A stretch of 64,000 nt of DNA from Zonotrichia leucophrys gambelii (Eukaryota > Chordata > Aves > Passeriformes > Passerellidae): assembly GCF_028769735.1 (NCBI RefSeq), contig NC_088172.1:60605075-60669074 (forward strand). The letters run 5' to 3'. Shown here one piece after another: positions 23,201-35,477 of this stretch. The stretch's first letter is position 1. Each line of letters starts with the position of its first letter. The position numbers were made by a program, and so were the translations under genes. The notes beneath the pieces are model-generated. The model was not told the origin of the DNA. It made no database searches and saw nothing but the letters and a program-made list of their open reading frames with translations.

Positions 23201-24458
23201 GGTAACAGCAAGGGACCCAGCACTAAAAAACACCCCAAGAGGGATTTGTTTTGTAGGGTCTCCCCTGGATGATGAACTGCCCACAGCCACACAGGAAGGC
23301 CTGACAGCCTTTGTCATCGCAGGTCTGCAGGGCATCACCATCCCCATACCTGGGCACCCTGGTTCCTCATTGCCCAGCTAAGGGACTGCTCAGAAAACTT
23401 TGTCTTTAGGCCTGATCACTTGGGGAGAAGGGAAGGAGAAGTGCACCAAGGGAACGGATGCAGCTAGGGTAACTCATGGACCCAAAAACTAACAAATTCT
23501 CCCAGGCTGTACAGCACAAGGCCATGTCTGTGCTATAAGGAAATACTCACACTAGGTCTACTTTGAAAGAAAACTGGAGCAGCCATCTAACAGGGAGAGC
23601 AGAAAAAGCCTGACTAAGGGACCGCTTTAACAATAGTCATGTGGCGCCTCTGTGACACAGGGAACGCCAGCTGGCCATACAGAGGGGAAACTGTCACAAG
23701 ATACATTTAGTAAAGCACCTTGATACACCATGTCTATAATGGGAAAAACAGAACCACCATGCTGTAGACAAAAAGGAGCCAGTCAGAAATCTCTCAGAGA
23801 TGTCTGAGAGACATTAAGACATTTGTGAAGAAAAGAGAGATAAGCGTGTGATCTTCATTGAAATAAAGGATGCTTCCCTTCTGGCATACGCCACAACAGG
23901 TAAGAGCCCTAAAAGCATGAGCTACAAAATCAGCCATTGCCCAAAGACTTACTCATGGGCTAGAAAATGCCACCACCCAGCAGAGAGCAGACTGGTCAGA
24001 ACTGGAACAACCTCTTGCCAGTGACATTTCACCATCACTTTACACCAGCTGAAGCATAACAGAGGCACAGAGCACTGCTGCAGAGAGGATGCCCTGGTGA
24101 CCAGGTGATCCTTACATTAGATGCCCTATCTGAAAAAAACACTATGCATGTTCTCCATCTCCTCCCCAAAACAAACTGTAATTTATTTGTTTATGAACAA
24201 CATAATCTGTAAAACACACTGTTGCAATCTATTTGAAAAACCTAGTTTTATTTTATTTTTGATCGATTTTGTTAGATGGGCATAACGTCCCAAAATGTTC
24301 TTGAATGTGCTTGTTTTATATCACCAGACCAGCTCAGTCTGTCCAATGTGTTGAAGTCATGCCCCTTCCTGCTTTGGTAACTGGGGAAGGCTCCTAAGTG
24401 CTTCTTCTGCCCATGTGCAGCAAGGGATAGAAGAGAAGACAAAGACAGGCATAAGTAC

Positions 24459-24567
24459 AAAAAAAAAAAAAAAAAAAAAAAAAACAAACCAACAAAAAAC
24501 CCCAAAAGAAAAAAAAACAACCCCCCCCCAAAAAAATCCCAAAAAGCAACAACAAACAAATACAACA
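24459..24567. repeat. poly-A run (26 A) followed by A/C-rich tract
   Basis: Twenty-six consecutive A at 24459-24484 are followed by AAAC, CCCC and AAAAAA units, including nine C in a row near 24521. This gives long low-complexity open frames on both strands (poly-Lys on plus, poly-Phe/Gly on minus), which are artefacts. No retroposon body was found upstream to explain the poly-A. Confidence 0.9.
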
Positions 24568-25841
24568 CCCATGCCCAGTAATTCCCAGCAGAACCATCTT
24601 TATAATGACATTTTCTTTTCTTGACATAGATATTTGTCCACTAGGAACTTTAAGAAGGCTCTGAAATTTGTAATACACATAAGCCACAAACTAGACCAAT
24701 ATAACACAGGTCAGAAGAGGAAGCACATGACTTAATAACATGACACTAAGGCTAAGAGGAAATTTTTTAACTCTTACATTCTTCACTGGAAAGCCTCCCC
24801 CGTGCTCATATTTTCATGAAAAATATTTCTCAAAAGATCAAGTACATAGGTTTGTAAAGTATGTAAGAGCGAGACCCACCACACAAAATCCAGAAAATTA
24901 TTTAACTGAAGCTGGGTGTGCCCACCAGCACCCTACATCCCCCTGCACAGATACAAGGGAGAAGGAGAAAGTACATCCATCTACTCTTCTATTAAGATAA
25001 AATGGAGACTCTTCAATTTTTGTTTCCTCATTGGAACAAAACCACAAATTTCAAAGTGCTTTCTGAAAAGCAATATTTTGGTTTTTAACAAGCACTAGCA
25101 ATAATCCATTACATCAAGTGTCAGCTCCAAGCATTTGAAAGCTGTAGATCACATCAGACATCCGCTTTTAAAAGGCAAATTGCTGACTCATTTCTGATCC
25201 ACCATGGTTGACATTCACATCCTCCTTTAATGATAGCCCAACCAACCCTTTCGTTTCTTCCCTGCACTTTCTTAAATAAGCTTAAATTAATTGTCCATTA
25301 GATATAATCAGTGTTGAGAATAATACTGCAGCACATTTCAATTCCTTTCATAAATCAAAGATGCTTGTAATATTTTCTTAAAGGATTTATTTTATCCCTG
25401 TATTATCGTTTTACTTCTACAATTACCCTACCAATTAATTTTCAAGTTTACCTATACATTTTAACTAATCAAAACCTAATTTTAAAAAAGTGTCGTTCCT
25501 GAACCAGTATAAATTGAAACCTTAGCTTCCAATTCTCAAAAGACACAGGCAGAAAAAAAATTAATTTTCCTTTAGAACAGTTTTAAACAACCCACCAACT
25601 CTTTATGCACGCTTTTAAAAGATTAAAAAGTTTAAAAATTAAAATTTGCCTTTACCACTGTGAATTTTAGATGAACCTCATTCTCTTTACAAGTGCTTTC
25701 CACAAAGAGGCACTACCTCAAAACTCAACAATAGGAAAATGCTAAAAATTAAAAAAAACCACTAAAATTGCCAAACATGACAAAGCCAATAAAATAAAAT
25801 ATTAATTTAAAAGTAAACTACCAAGAGAGGGCAAAAGAAAA

Positions 25842-26140
25842 TTACGAAGCACAAGGGTTTATGTTTTCTGTTTTATCTGCCTTAAAATTATTATAAACTT
25901 GAGATAAAGTTTCAAACAATTTTTTAATGGAAGTAATATAATCTCCCTGTGTAGAAAAGACATCAGGACAAACTCCGCTGGTGCGGATCTGAAATAGGAT
26001 TTTTGTATAATTTCCTCTGAGAAGCCAGGTCATGATTGTCAAAGCCATGAAGCAAAGCAACATGCAGTAAGTGGGGACCCAGGGGGGCTTTGAGTTATAA
26101 GCACACCACTGATCAGAAAAACACTAATGCATATGCAACC
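25842..26140 (-). other. open frame with one possible membrane segment
   Basis: Read leftward from about 26140 to the stop at 25842, one minus frame stays open for about 98 codons. It contains YNSKPPWVPTYCMLLCFM and then a hydrophobic stretch ending MTWLL, followed by a hydrophilic tail. An AG preceded by a weak pyrimidine tract lies near 26114. The composition looks more protein-like than its neighbours, but I do not recognise it. The hydrophobic part is in a T-rich strand, where such segments arise easily. Chance is the leading explanation. Confidence 0.12.
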
Positions 26141-26462
26141 AATGAGGGATAAAATATTGGAGTACAACAAAATTATTTTTTCATTAAAAGACAAAAGCTG
26201 AGGCCATGGAAGCAGCCATGGATATACTTTTGTTCCTTAAAGAAACTGGTTTATCCAGACTTAAATTAGTTTCATTATTAATTTTGTTTTAGTTACATTT
26301 GAAGAGGAGCTAGAGGTATCAAACTGTGTCCTCTGCTTTCAAACTATAAATCACTCCTTTGTGCAGTGGAGAAAACTGAAAATACCATTAAACAAATCCT
26401 GCTGCATGACTATATTTGTGGAATGGAAAAGGTATGGACCCAAAAGCAGACCTCTCTATGAC

Positions 26463-26513
26463 AAAAAAAAAAAAAAACAAAAAAACAAAAAAACAAAAAA
26501 AAAACCAAAAAAC
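26463..26513. repeat. A-rich tract with C interruptions
   Basis: Runs of 5-14 A are separated by single or double C. It is a simple-sequence tract. Confidence 0.9.
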
Positions 26514-29500
26514 CATCCAGGAGCCATTAGCAATTCAATTTTTATTTTATTCATCTAAAAATATTATTTAACACATACATATTAACTGGAAGAGACAGTT
26601 TTTTAGCTTTATATCTGTTACTAGATTTGATCAATGTAGAATTATGTGATCAAGGACTCTGCCTGGTAAAACTAAAGCACAGCATCTAAAACTACTATTG
26701 GTCAATCCACCTAAGCAGTCAGATTTCTAACATACCTGGGCTCCTTAGAGCTGCCTTGACTCTCAGCAAAGTAGCTAGTTACTAAATGTGTTTTCAAACA
26801 TAACCAATTATTTTAAGCCAACTTATTTTGTAAAGCCCAAATATTGTTCCTCAAGGGGGAAAAACATTAAAAGCAGAGTTGACACAGAATGTGGCTTAAA
26901 CAATTTAGTCCCAAGGCTGTTGGCTTTGAACATTCCCACTGGGAAATAATATTCAATATCAAAGTTGTGTGTGGATCATTTGCCCCATCCTTCCAACTTG
27001 TTTTCCTCTAACTTTATTTAAAGTCCTTTTAGCTTTGTAAACCTGCTGCAATTGCTGTTTCACAAAATTGATAACATTGTGCCTAGTGCTCAACTTTCAC
27101 TTTATTAACCAGATAAAGCACTCTCCTGTAAATCTCCACAACACTTAACCTTTGTGATTTAATGATCTTTGTTCATTCTCCAACAATTAAAGGATTGTCT
27201 TATTTTGGTATACAGGTCTTCTAGAACCTGTCTAGTTTATATTTCATAGAGAATGGGTTTAACTGAATGCATAGGGTAGATTCTTGGAAAATAAATTATT
27301 CCTAGTTCCCCTGGCACATGAACAATTGCTGTCCTAAGCATATTTTAAGATTTATGAACACTCTTTGTCTGAACTGCCATTTGCAATAAAGGGTAATTAC
27401 CAAGCCTCTCAAAGTAGCTATATTAATTCAAGCAAAGTAAAAGCTAAGCACTAAACAATATTACTACAGGATTTTACTATATCAAAAAGATGGAAAACTT
27501 TGAATATGTAGAAGTCTAATAGTTAGCATTCTTTTAAAAATAAATGTTATTTTAAACGCAGAAGAGCCTCTTAAAAGTAGTTATGTAGGAATGAAAAAGT
27601 ACTGCTTCATTGGACAAATTGATATAAACATTACAAGAAATATTTTTCCTGTTTTTCCTTCTTTTCCCTTTAAAATAATTTCACCACCATCTCATAATTC
27701 TTCAATTGTCTCTCAAGTGTGCATATAACACAGATCCTGCTATCTACCATGGCACAGGAACCGAAGACTCTTTCACAAGAGAACTTTATTTTCATTCCTC
27801 TGATAAATATTAGTAACATATATAAAACCAAAACAAAACAACATGACAAAAAAAGTCAACCAGAACTTTTTGACACTGAATAGCTTTAGAGATTGACTAT
27901 CTCTATGAAAATTTTATTTTGAAGAAGCATTCTCACACTGGCCCAGTCCTTGCTGTGCTGATCAAGGGAAGCATTATGTGACAAAGGCAGCACTAAAGCT
28001 AAATTTTACTTAACCAGAACTAAACTCAAGGTGAAGCTTGCTAAAGTACATCCAGTAGGCAACGCCAAGACTGATTTTAAACATCACTGTCTCCTCATTG
28101 AGTATCTCAGCACCTTTTGACCTTTTAATATTATATACTTGCATCTTCTGTAAATCAAGTATTTCAAGAATTTTCCCTGCACTCTCCAAAAGAAATAAAT
28201 TACAAAAAGTAATCCATAGTTGTCCAAGTAGTAGTCTTTACAGGAACTGTTCTCCTCTGAAGAGGGATCATTCCCTAGTGTAAGCCAAACCAGTTTCCAC
28301 AGCTCTTCCCATCCACACTGCCATTACTCTTAATATTAACCTAAATAACTGCTGTAGTGAATTAAGATATAAATATTTTTAACTTACATATAGACAGCAT
28401 CCAAATCATTGTTCATTCTTTTTACACTCAGCCAACTAGCTTAATTGAATGTTTAGTCATTACAAAAGTAAAAAAGTCAGTGAGATTTAGCAGAAATACA
28501 GAAATGTCACACAGAACAGCAGTAAAGTAGAAGGGTGATACAAGAGATGATCCTAAGCAAGGGGTTTTGGCATGAAGACATTTTCTCCTGCTAATGATAT
28601 AATTCAGATTATCTGGCTGCATCAAAGAGAGGCAGAAGCTCGTGTCTAAAATGATGAAGCTACTGAAACTGTAATAAAGACTTGCATTTATGAGCAGAAC
28701 CATTAGATAATGCTACATGCCATAAATTAGCATGCCAATAACACAGCATTTGGAAAGACAGAATTATGATCTACCATCCTTTTATGGTCTGGCTTAAGCT
28801 ATTAGCGTCTTCACCAGGTACCTTCCCAGAGTATGAACTCCAAGAATTGTTATTGGGCCTCCCCTACATACAGAGCACAGCTGAGTTATCATGGATTCTC
28901 CCAGACAACATCTAGGATGAAGGATTCTTCCCTATGAGCACAGGTGTGATCACACCTCTCTACTACTTTAAGGAAAATAATTATCTTGTTTTAAGTCTCT
29001 CTTTTACTTCTTGTTGCTGTCAAGCCTGAATATACGGCTCTCACTCCCCAGTACATCAAAGATGCAACTGAGGTATCTTTTTGTTAATATCTCCAGTTTA
29101 CCTAACCCATGGATTTGCACCATATTCAGAAGTTGTCCTTTGTACACTAAAATGCTGTAATACAAAATATCAGCAGATTTCCTCTGCTCCTCCAAGGAGC
29201 CTGTCCCTGAACAACTTTGGACCATGACAGACAATTAAATTCTGAGAAAAAAAGGGTTCTCTGGCCCTGCAATTTAACAACATATGAAGATCACCATAGG
29301 ACTAAATCAAAATTCCCCCATGCTGACAAGTGATTTTTAGACAACCTACAGTGTCTCAGCCAGAAACCATTTGTGTGGGATATGCTGCTAATTACCATGT
29401 GCAGGATGCCATTTCAACACATGGCTTACTTAAGGAGGGATCTTTTTCACTGCTTTAACATCAGATTATCAGGTAGGTAAATCCTCAGCTGCATCACTGC

Positions 29501-30006
29501 ATCAAATCCTGCTAGCTGGAACTGTTCAGTGATTTTTCTTAGCATTAAGGGCTAAAAATAAATGCAAATTTTGAGAAAGGAAAAATGGGTTGGCTCTTCT
29601 GAAGTTATGGCTACAAGGCAAATCTGATTGAACCTAAATCACATAAAAGAATCTTGAAATAATTGATTTCACATCTCTACAGAAATACAGCTATAGCAAG
29701 TTCCTGAACCATGAAAACAAATATAGAAAAGAAAAAAAAAATCCCTCAGCTTTTTAGTCTATTTTTCTAAAGAAGTTGGCACAAAGTTACATAAAATATA
29801 AATTATGTTTTCACAGTGTTGTGGATCTTCTTAAGGAGGACAGTTTTAGTCTTTGTCTTGGCTCAGGTTCTAGATCCTATATCCAGAATTTAAAGAACAC
29901 ATTAAAAATTACATAGAATAACGAAGTATTGTAGCTCTGTACAGTCAAAAATATAAAAACATATTTTCCAGAAGACATAGTATGTAAAACTATAAATTTG
30001 ACTCAC

Positions 30007-30059
30007 CTACCAGATGAAGAAATCTCATTAGACTCACAGCCCTTCAGCTGTTCCTCACT
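30007..30059 (-). other. 53-bp exon-like segment (candidate only)
   Basis: On the minus strand an acceptor (TTTTTGACCAG) ends at 30060 and a perfect consensus donor AG|GTGAGT begins at 30006. The 53 bases between read SEEQLKGCESNEISSSG in one open frame and end two bases into the next codon. The composition is polar and coding-like. No partner exon is established, and a single 17-codon open stretch is weak evidence. Confidence 0.2.
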
Positions 30060-31142
30060 CTGGTCAAAAAGACACATTTAAGATCAGGATTGGAAGAAGA
30101 TAGAAAGAAATACAAAATAAGAAAACCTGGAAAGGTATAATTGCTAAGGGGGAAGGGGGTTGTTTCTTTGTTTTACTTTCAGGCGTGCAGTACTGTTGCA
30201 TTTTTCAAAAATCCAGCTATGCATATGTGCATATGTGCATGCTCTTAATGATATAAAAAATTCAGAGAACATAATGCTCAAGGTTTTTCTCACAGAATAA
30301 TGACTAGAAAATATCCTGAACTGTATGGGCATCCAAAGGTCAAAACTCACAGAAACTGAGCTGAATGAAAAGTGCAAGGTCACGGATGTGAAGAAAGGCA
30401 GTTTAGTTAATATTAGCACAACTCTCCAATTAGCACTGCTGAGAGGCAGCATTTAACCTGAGCAGAGCTCACATCTGACAAGGCACTGCTTATTCCAAGT
30501 TAGCTCAATTATTTTCACTTGGCAGAACACAGTGCACGCAGATGTACCAGGAGTGCTGCTGAAAAATCATCTCTCATGGAGGATCATAACAGTGGTTTTT
30601 ACTCCCTGCCTTTGAGAAATCCAGGCACCACTTCCCATAACTAAGCAGGTATTGCAAATTACTCTTTTCCTCAGTCCTTATATTTAAGAGACAATCAAAT
30701 CAACAGATACCCAGAACGAATATATACATATGAAAAATGCCATTTGCTGGCATTTTCCTGAAGCAAGGGACTCATTTGTGAAGAACACCGATCTATTCTG
30801 ATACACAGAAACTTTAAGAATGAAATTCAGCCAGCTGCAACTCCTTCTGGAAGGAGACCTTGCTGTGGTTTGAAGAATTCGAGGACTAAATTGATATTTT
30901 GCCACTGCTTTATAAGGGTATTAACAATTGATCCCAGAGGGATCGGACAAATGGTACTTTCAGGAGTATGGGCTCAAAGCCAAGTACTAATCTTTATTTA
31001 CCAGTGTTCATTTCTCTCTTCTGTTCTATGCTGAAGTTGCTTTGCATATACAAAATCAGACTTTTTGAGTTACTTGAGCTATCTGCTGTGAAGGACCTGG
31101 GCCTAGGAAATCAGAATTGTGAGTGGATTTCCCATCAGTTTT

Positions 31143-31175
31143 ATGGTATTTCTGGAGAACCATGGTATTTCTGGA
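31143..31175. repeat. short tandem duplication (19-bp period)
   Basis: The 14-mer atggtatttctgga occurs at 31143-31156 and 31162-31175. This is a small local duplication in unique sequence. Confidence 0.85.
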
Positions 31176-33020
31176 ACAAGGAGCTAGAAATAGTGCCCAT
31201 TTTCTCCATCTTTTTTATTATTAACTATTCAATAATAAAAATTATGTCCTTTTTCCCGATTTTTTTCCCCAAAAACTTTTTTTCATTCTGAAGAACACCA
31301 CAGCTCCTGATAATGCCAGGTTCTGTCAGACTCCTGCCTTCAAACTGGCCAAGATCTCTCAACTCAGATATTTAAAACAAGATATTTAGCCTCAGTCAAT
31401 TTCCAATTTCAAGATATATTTTTTGTTTGCTTTCAGAAAATTTCTAACCAGGTTTTAACAATGTGCAAATCTATTTACTGAGCTTCTCAGAAAGTATAGA
31501 ACTTCAGCCTGATCTGAAGTTCTGAATAACAATAACACAGAATTAAATAGTAGATTAAAGCCAGGAAGACATATTAACATGAAAGGTAAAGAAGAAATGT
31601 GTTTTCAAGTAACATTTGGAAAGGAATTTCACTAGGAAATTGAATTCATGAAGCACTACACATAAAATTAGTACATTGGAGCAGACACATTTGCTGTAAA
31701 CAAAAACACAGAGAAGCACAAAAGTAGTGGAAAAAAGTTTCTTAAGCCAAACTGAAAGAACCCTACTTTGCAGAGGCAGAAGTACTATTTTCAGGATATA
31801 AACAGGATAACTGTTTATACAATTGTGCTCCACAGGAGAGGGCTGGCAACTACATTTTATGCATACTGGAACAGAAAGTTTTGAACGCTTGCAGGCAATG
31901 CTGCCAGGCCACCAGCTCCCTCCCACTTCCCCAGCTCCCAGCAGAGTTCCAGGTAGATTTCAGCCATCTCCCTGAGGAATGGCCACTTTACAGGCACTGA
32001 CAGGCAGGCTGCTGCTTCTCCAGATGGAGACAGGACAGAGTTCACTGGCTGTAATTCAGCACATGGCACCACTTCTTACAAATTTTCTTTCAAATAGCTC
32101 ACAGTTACACAGTCCATAGATATATGGTAGCAAATTGCAATGAAGCAAGCCATTTTTTTGGTAAAGAGAAAAGGCAACACACTAAAACAAAAAACAGAGA
32201 GAGTCTTAACTAAGAATTTGAACCAGAAGTACCAAACTGAATTTGGAAATCATCTTGTTCAGAGATTTTGTTTTTCTTTATCATAATTTAATTTAAAAAA
32301 ATGAAGATGAAGGTAACTTGTATGAAAGTAACAGAAATCTAGGCAGCACTAAATATCATCTGAATAAATTACACAACTTTGTCAAGTTTGGAGATAAATA
32401 AAGTGGAGTCAAAAGCCTCTTTCAGAAATGTATCTGGAAAAAAAATCTTTTGCAAATTATGAAGTTGACGCATAGTAAGACTGAAATTACATCATATGTT
32501 TGACAGAGTGCATCACACAAGAGTCTAATCTTTACTCATACATATGTCCATATGTCCCATCTTGCAAATGAATTTCTGCTAGACTGATGTGCTAGGGCAC
32601 CGAGTGTAATCACAGAAGGGAATCAGAAGGTAAACCAAACCCCTTTCAGTGTTGTGTCATGCCTTTCTACAGTGCTCTAAGACAGAACTTTAAGGGAGTC
32701 CAAGGCCTTCTAACCAGAACTATGGGGGTTTTTGGCATGGATATTTAGCAAAAATGTTTCCATGTTGCCAATACTTTCTCCAAGGTGAGTTTCTCAGAAA
32801 CTGTAAAATCTCCAGTCTCTTTGCTGGCCAGAATGAGAGACTGTGTTTAACAGTGGGTATACATTCTCCCCATCTCCTCCCCATGAAGTATGAGCCTCAG
32901 CATCACTGCTAAAAACTAGAAAAGCAGAGCCAGGCATGAGTTTGGGCATCACTTGATCTGGTGATAGGAAATTTATTTTTTTTTGGCAGGGTGAGGTGAG
33001 AGAGGAGAAGGGGCAGGGGA

Positions 33021-33086
33021 CCAAAACAAAACAAACCCCTCCCCAAAAAAACCCCAAAACAAAACCAAACCACAACAACAAAAAAT
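33021..33086. repeat. A/C-rich low-complexity tract
   Basis: CAAAA, CCCC and CCAAA units form this 66-base tract. It has the same character as the one at 24459-24567. Confidence 0.85.
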
Positions 33087-35425
33087 CAACTACTCAAAGT
33101 GAAAAATTTTTTTGGACACAATAATGTAGAAACTAGTTCAAAGGAAAAAGATAATATTGGATGTACTTAGGGTGAAATGCAATAGCCATTAGCTCTCTTC
33201 CTGCAAAAGGAAATGTCACACATCTGAACAGAAAAAACTAACAGAGAAGGAAAAAAGGTGTTTACAGTAGCTACTAAGACTCTAAATAAGAGCTGCAGTG
33301 CCTTTTAATACTTAGCATTTAATTCTATGGGTGGTTAAAATTTGTCTTTTAGGGGAAAATGCAAATAAGCACCAAATCAGCACAGCCTCCTGATCCAGTT
33401 GCATTCTCAAAGAAAAACAAATAATGCTTGCTTTGAAAATACATCTAAGAACTAACATTTTTTGAAATAAGCCCCTTGAAAAGCAGCATGCTGACAAACA
33501 GTGTAGGTGAAACCCTACGTCAAGCCCAGCCTCTTCATATGCAACACGCACAGAGTAAGAAACCGCAAATGATTCACGTGTCTACATTCAGACCTAAACT
33601 CACAGTTTCTGCTAATACCATAATACCTTTGACCTAACTTCATTTCCACATGTCTGTACAGCATCATAACAGCCAAAAATGGTTAGATGCATTATCATAT
33701 CTGCACCTGATTTCACATTCACCCTTACAGAATGGTCCAGATGCATGCATTCAAATCCAGCATGGATTATCACACACATCTCTTACTGATGATAATTCTT
33801 AATGATGACATAATTAATTCTGGCATTATACATAAATATTCTACTAATTATGGCATAATTTTTACATTAAAAATACAGCTTGAAGTAATTAAAAGAAAAC
33901 AATTTGTCCAGGATGGCAAAAAAATTGGATTTCCAATTTTCTGGGAGAAGAGAAAGTAACTGTTCCTATTTTTGGCTGTGGTATCTCAGAATTAAAAATT
34001 GTGTCTGTCCCAGCTGTCTAAAGGAATGTATCCACACACTGCAGTCCAAATTTATATTACTGTAGTCTAAATAGCCTTTTTTTTCTTTTTTTTCCTCTAT
34101 CCCTTCTCCCTAAGTTTCTGAATATCATTTGGCCGTTTTTTCTTAGGCATTGTCTATTGCAGTGACATTGACACAAGAATTCTGAAACTGCAGATCTGAA
34201 CTGAGATTGTGTAATAATTTACTTTAAATACAATAACAACAATACTGCTATTACGAGTAATAATAACAACAAAACCAAGTCAGGGTACATCCTCATCAAA
34301 GAATAATTTTCTCAATTTAAAGGCAAGATGAATTAATCTTTGTGGTTTTCAGAAAATCCCTGTCATACATAACACTGGACTCTTAGGTGCTCCAAACCCC
34401 ACAATATTTAGTGACCCTGCAGTGTCCCCTACCTGTCCAGAGCACAAGGGAGCTGCAGTGTTTCACTCATGGGGGTGTTTATCGCCAAATCACAGCCCTG
34501 CAATGAGTGGTATTTGTTAAGATTGAGATATCCAGTTAATGTCTTTTAAAAACCAATGTTAATGGAATGCAGTCCTGCCTTTGAACACCTTTAAATCAGA
34601 CTCCACGTGTAACTCCTGTGACCTGAAAAGCACTGGCTTTCTCCAGGCAGGGGCAGGGACACAGAGATCACCTGCAGGTGTGCCCACTGGATAGGGAACA
34701 GGCATGCTGCCAGCCCTGTCAATAGTAGGGCTTGTCAGGAACCAAAAAACCAGCAGCCAAAAGTCTGAACCAAAGCTAGAATTATAACTAAGAAGCTCTC
34801 TGAATGGGAAAATATTATTCCAAAAAAAAACTGGGAGGAGGGTGATGGGATGTCACATGATGTGACCATGGAGTGTGGTCATACAGTGGCAGGAACCAGA
34901 GAGGGGCTGCCTGCCAAGCCCCTGAACACCTCTGCTGTAACACTTGTGCTGACACCAGGAAAGAGGGATAAAAATCGGCTTTCTGTGAACATCTAGTCTC
35001 CGTTAGCCATCACAGGAGACAAGAAACACCTGCTCAAACATGTCTGGAACTGCTCCTCCCACTTGTATATCCAGAAAACCTTTTTTTTCCTCCTCCAACC
35101 TTTGCAAAAAAGTGCATAAAAAGGAAACAGCATGACCTAGAGAAAATAAGAGGACTGCCATCTGTAATCAGCCTTTCAAAACATCTAAATATCCTATAGC
35201 CTTGCAGTCACTGCACCGTCCCAGGGAGGAAATACCTTTCAGGCAGAGGAAGGAACCAAGCCCAAGTTACAGAATTATTTTATTAAAAGATGACAATTAC
35301 TTAATCTGCGGTAGTTTTCTTAACACATCCTTCCTTTTCTGTTGCTTTTTTTGTAACCAAATAACCAGTTCTTCACATTAGCTTTACAAAAGCTCTTCTA
35401 AAATATCAGTGGCTTCCCTAAAGAG

Positions 35426-35477
35426 ACAAGGGCTTGGTTGTGGACAGAGGAGACAAGGACAAGGGCTTGGTTGTGGA
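35426..35477. repeat. direct repeat with 33-bp period
   Basis: The 19-mer acaagggcttggttgtgga occurs exactly at 35426-35444 and again at 35459-35477, separated by 14 purine-rich bases. A short plus-strand open frame (35409-35597) spans it only because the period is a multiple of three. Confidence 0.92.

Noticed and set aside
24272..24687. Several overlapping open frames rich in Phe/Gly (minus) or Lys/Pro/Gln (plus).
   Set aside because: They are translations of the poly-A and A/C tract and have no other protein-like sequence.
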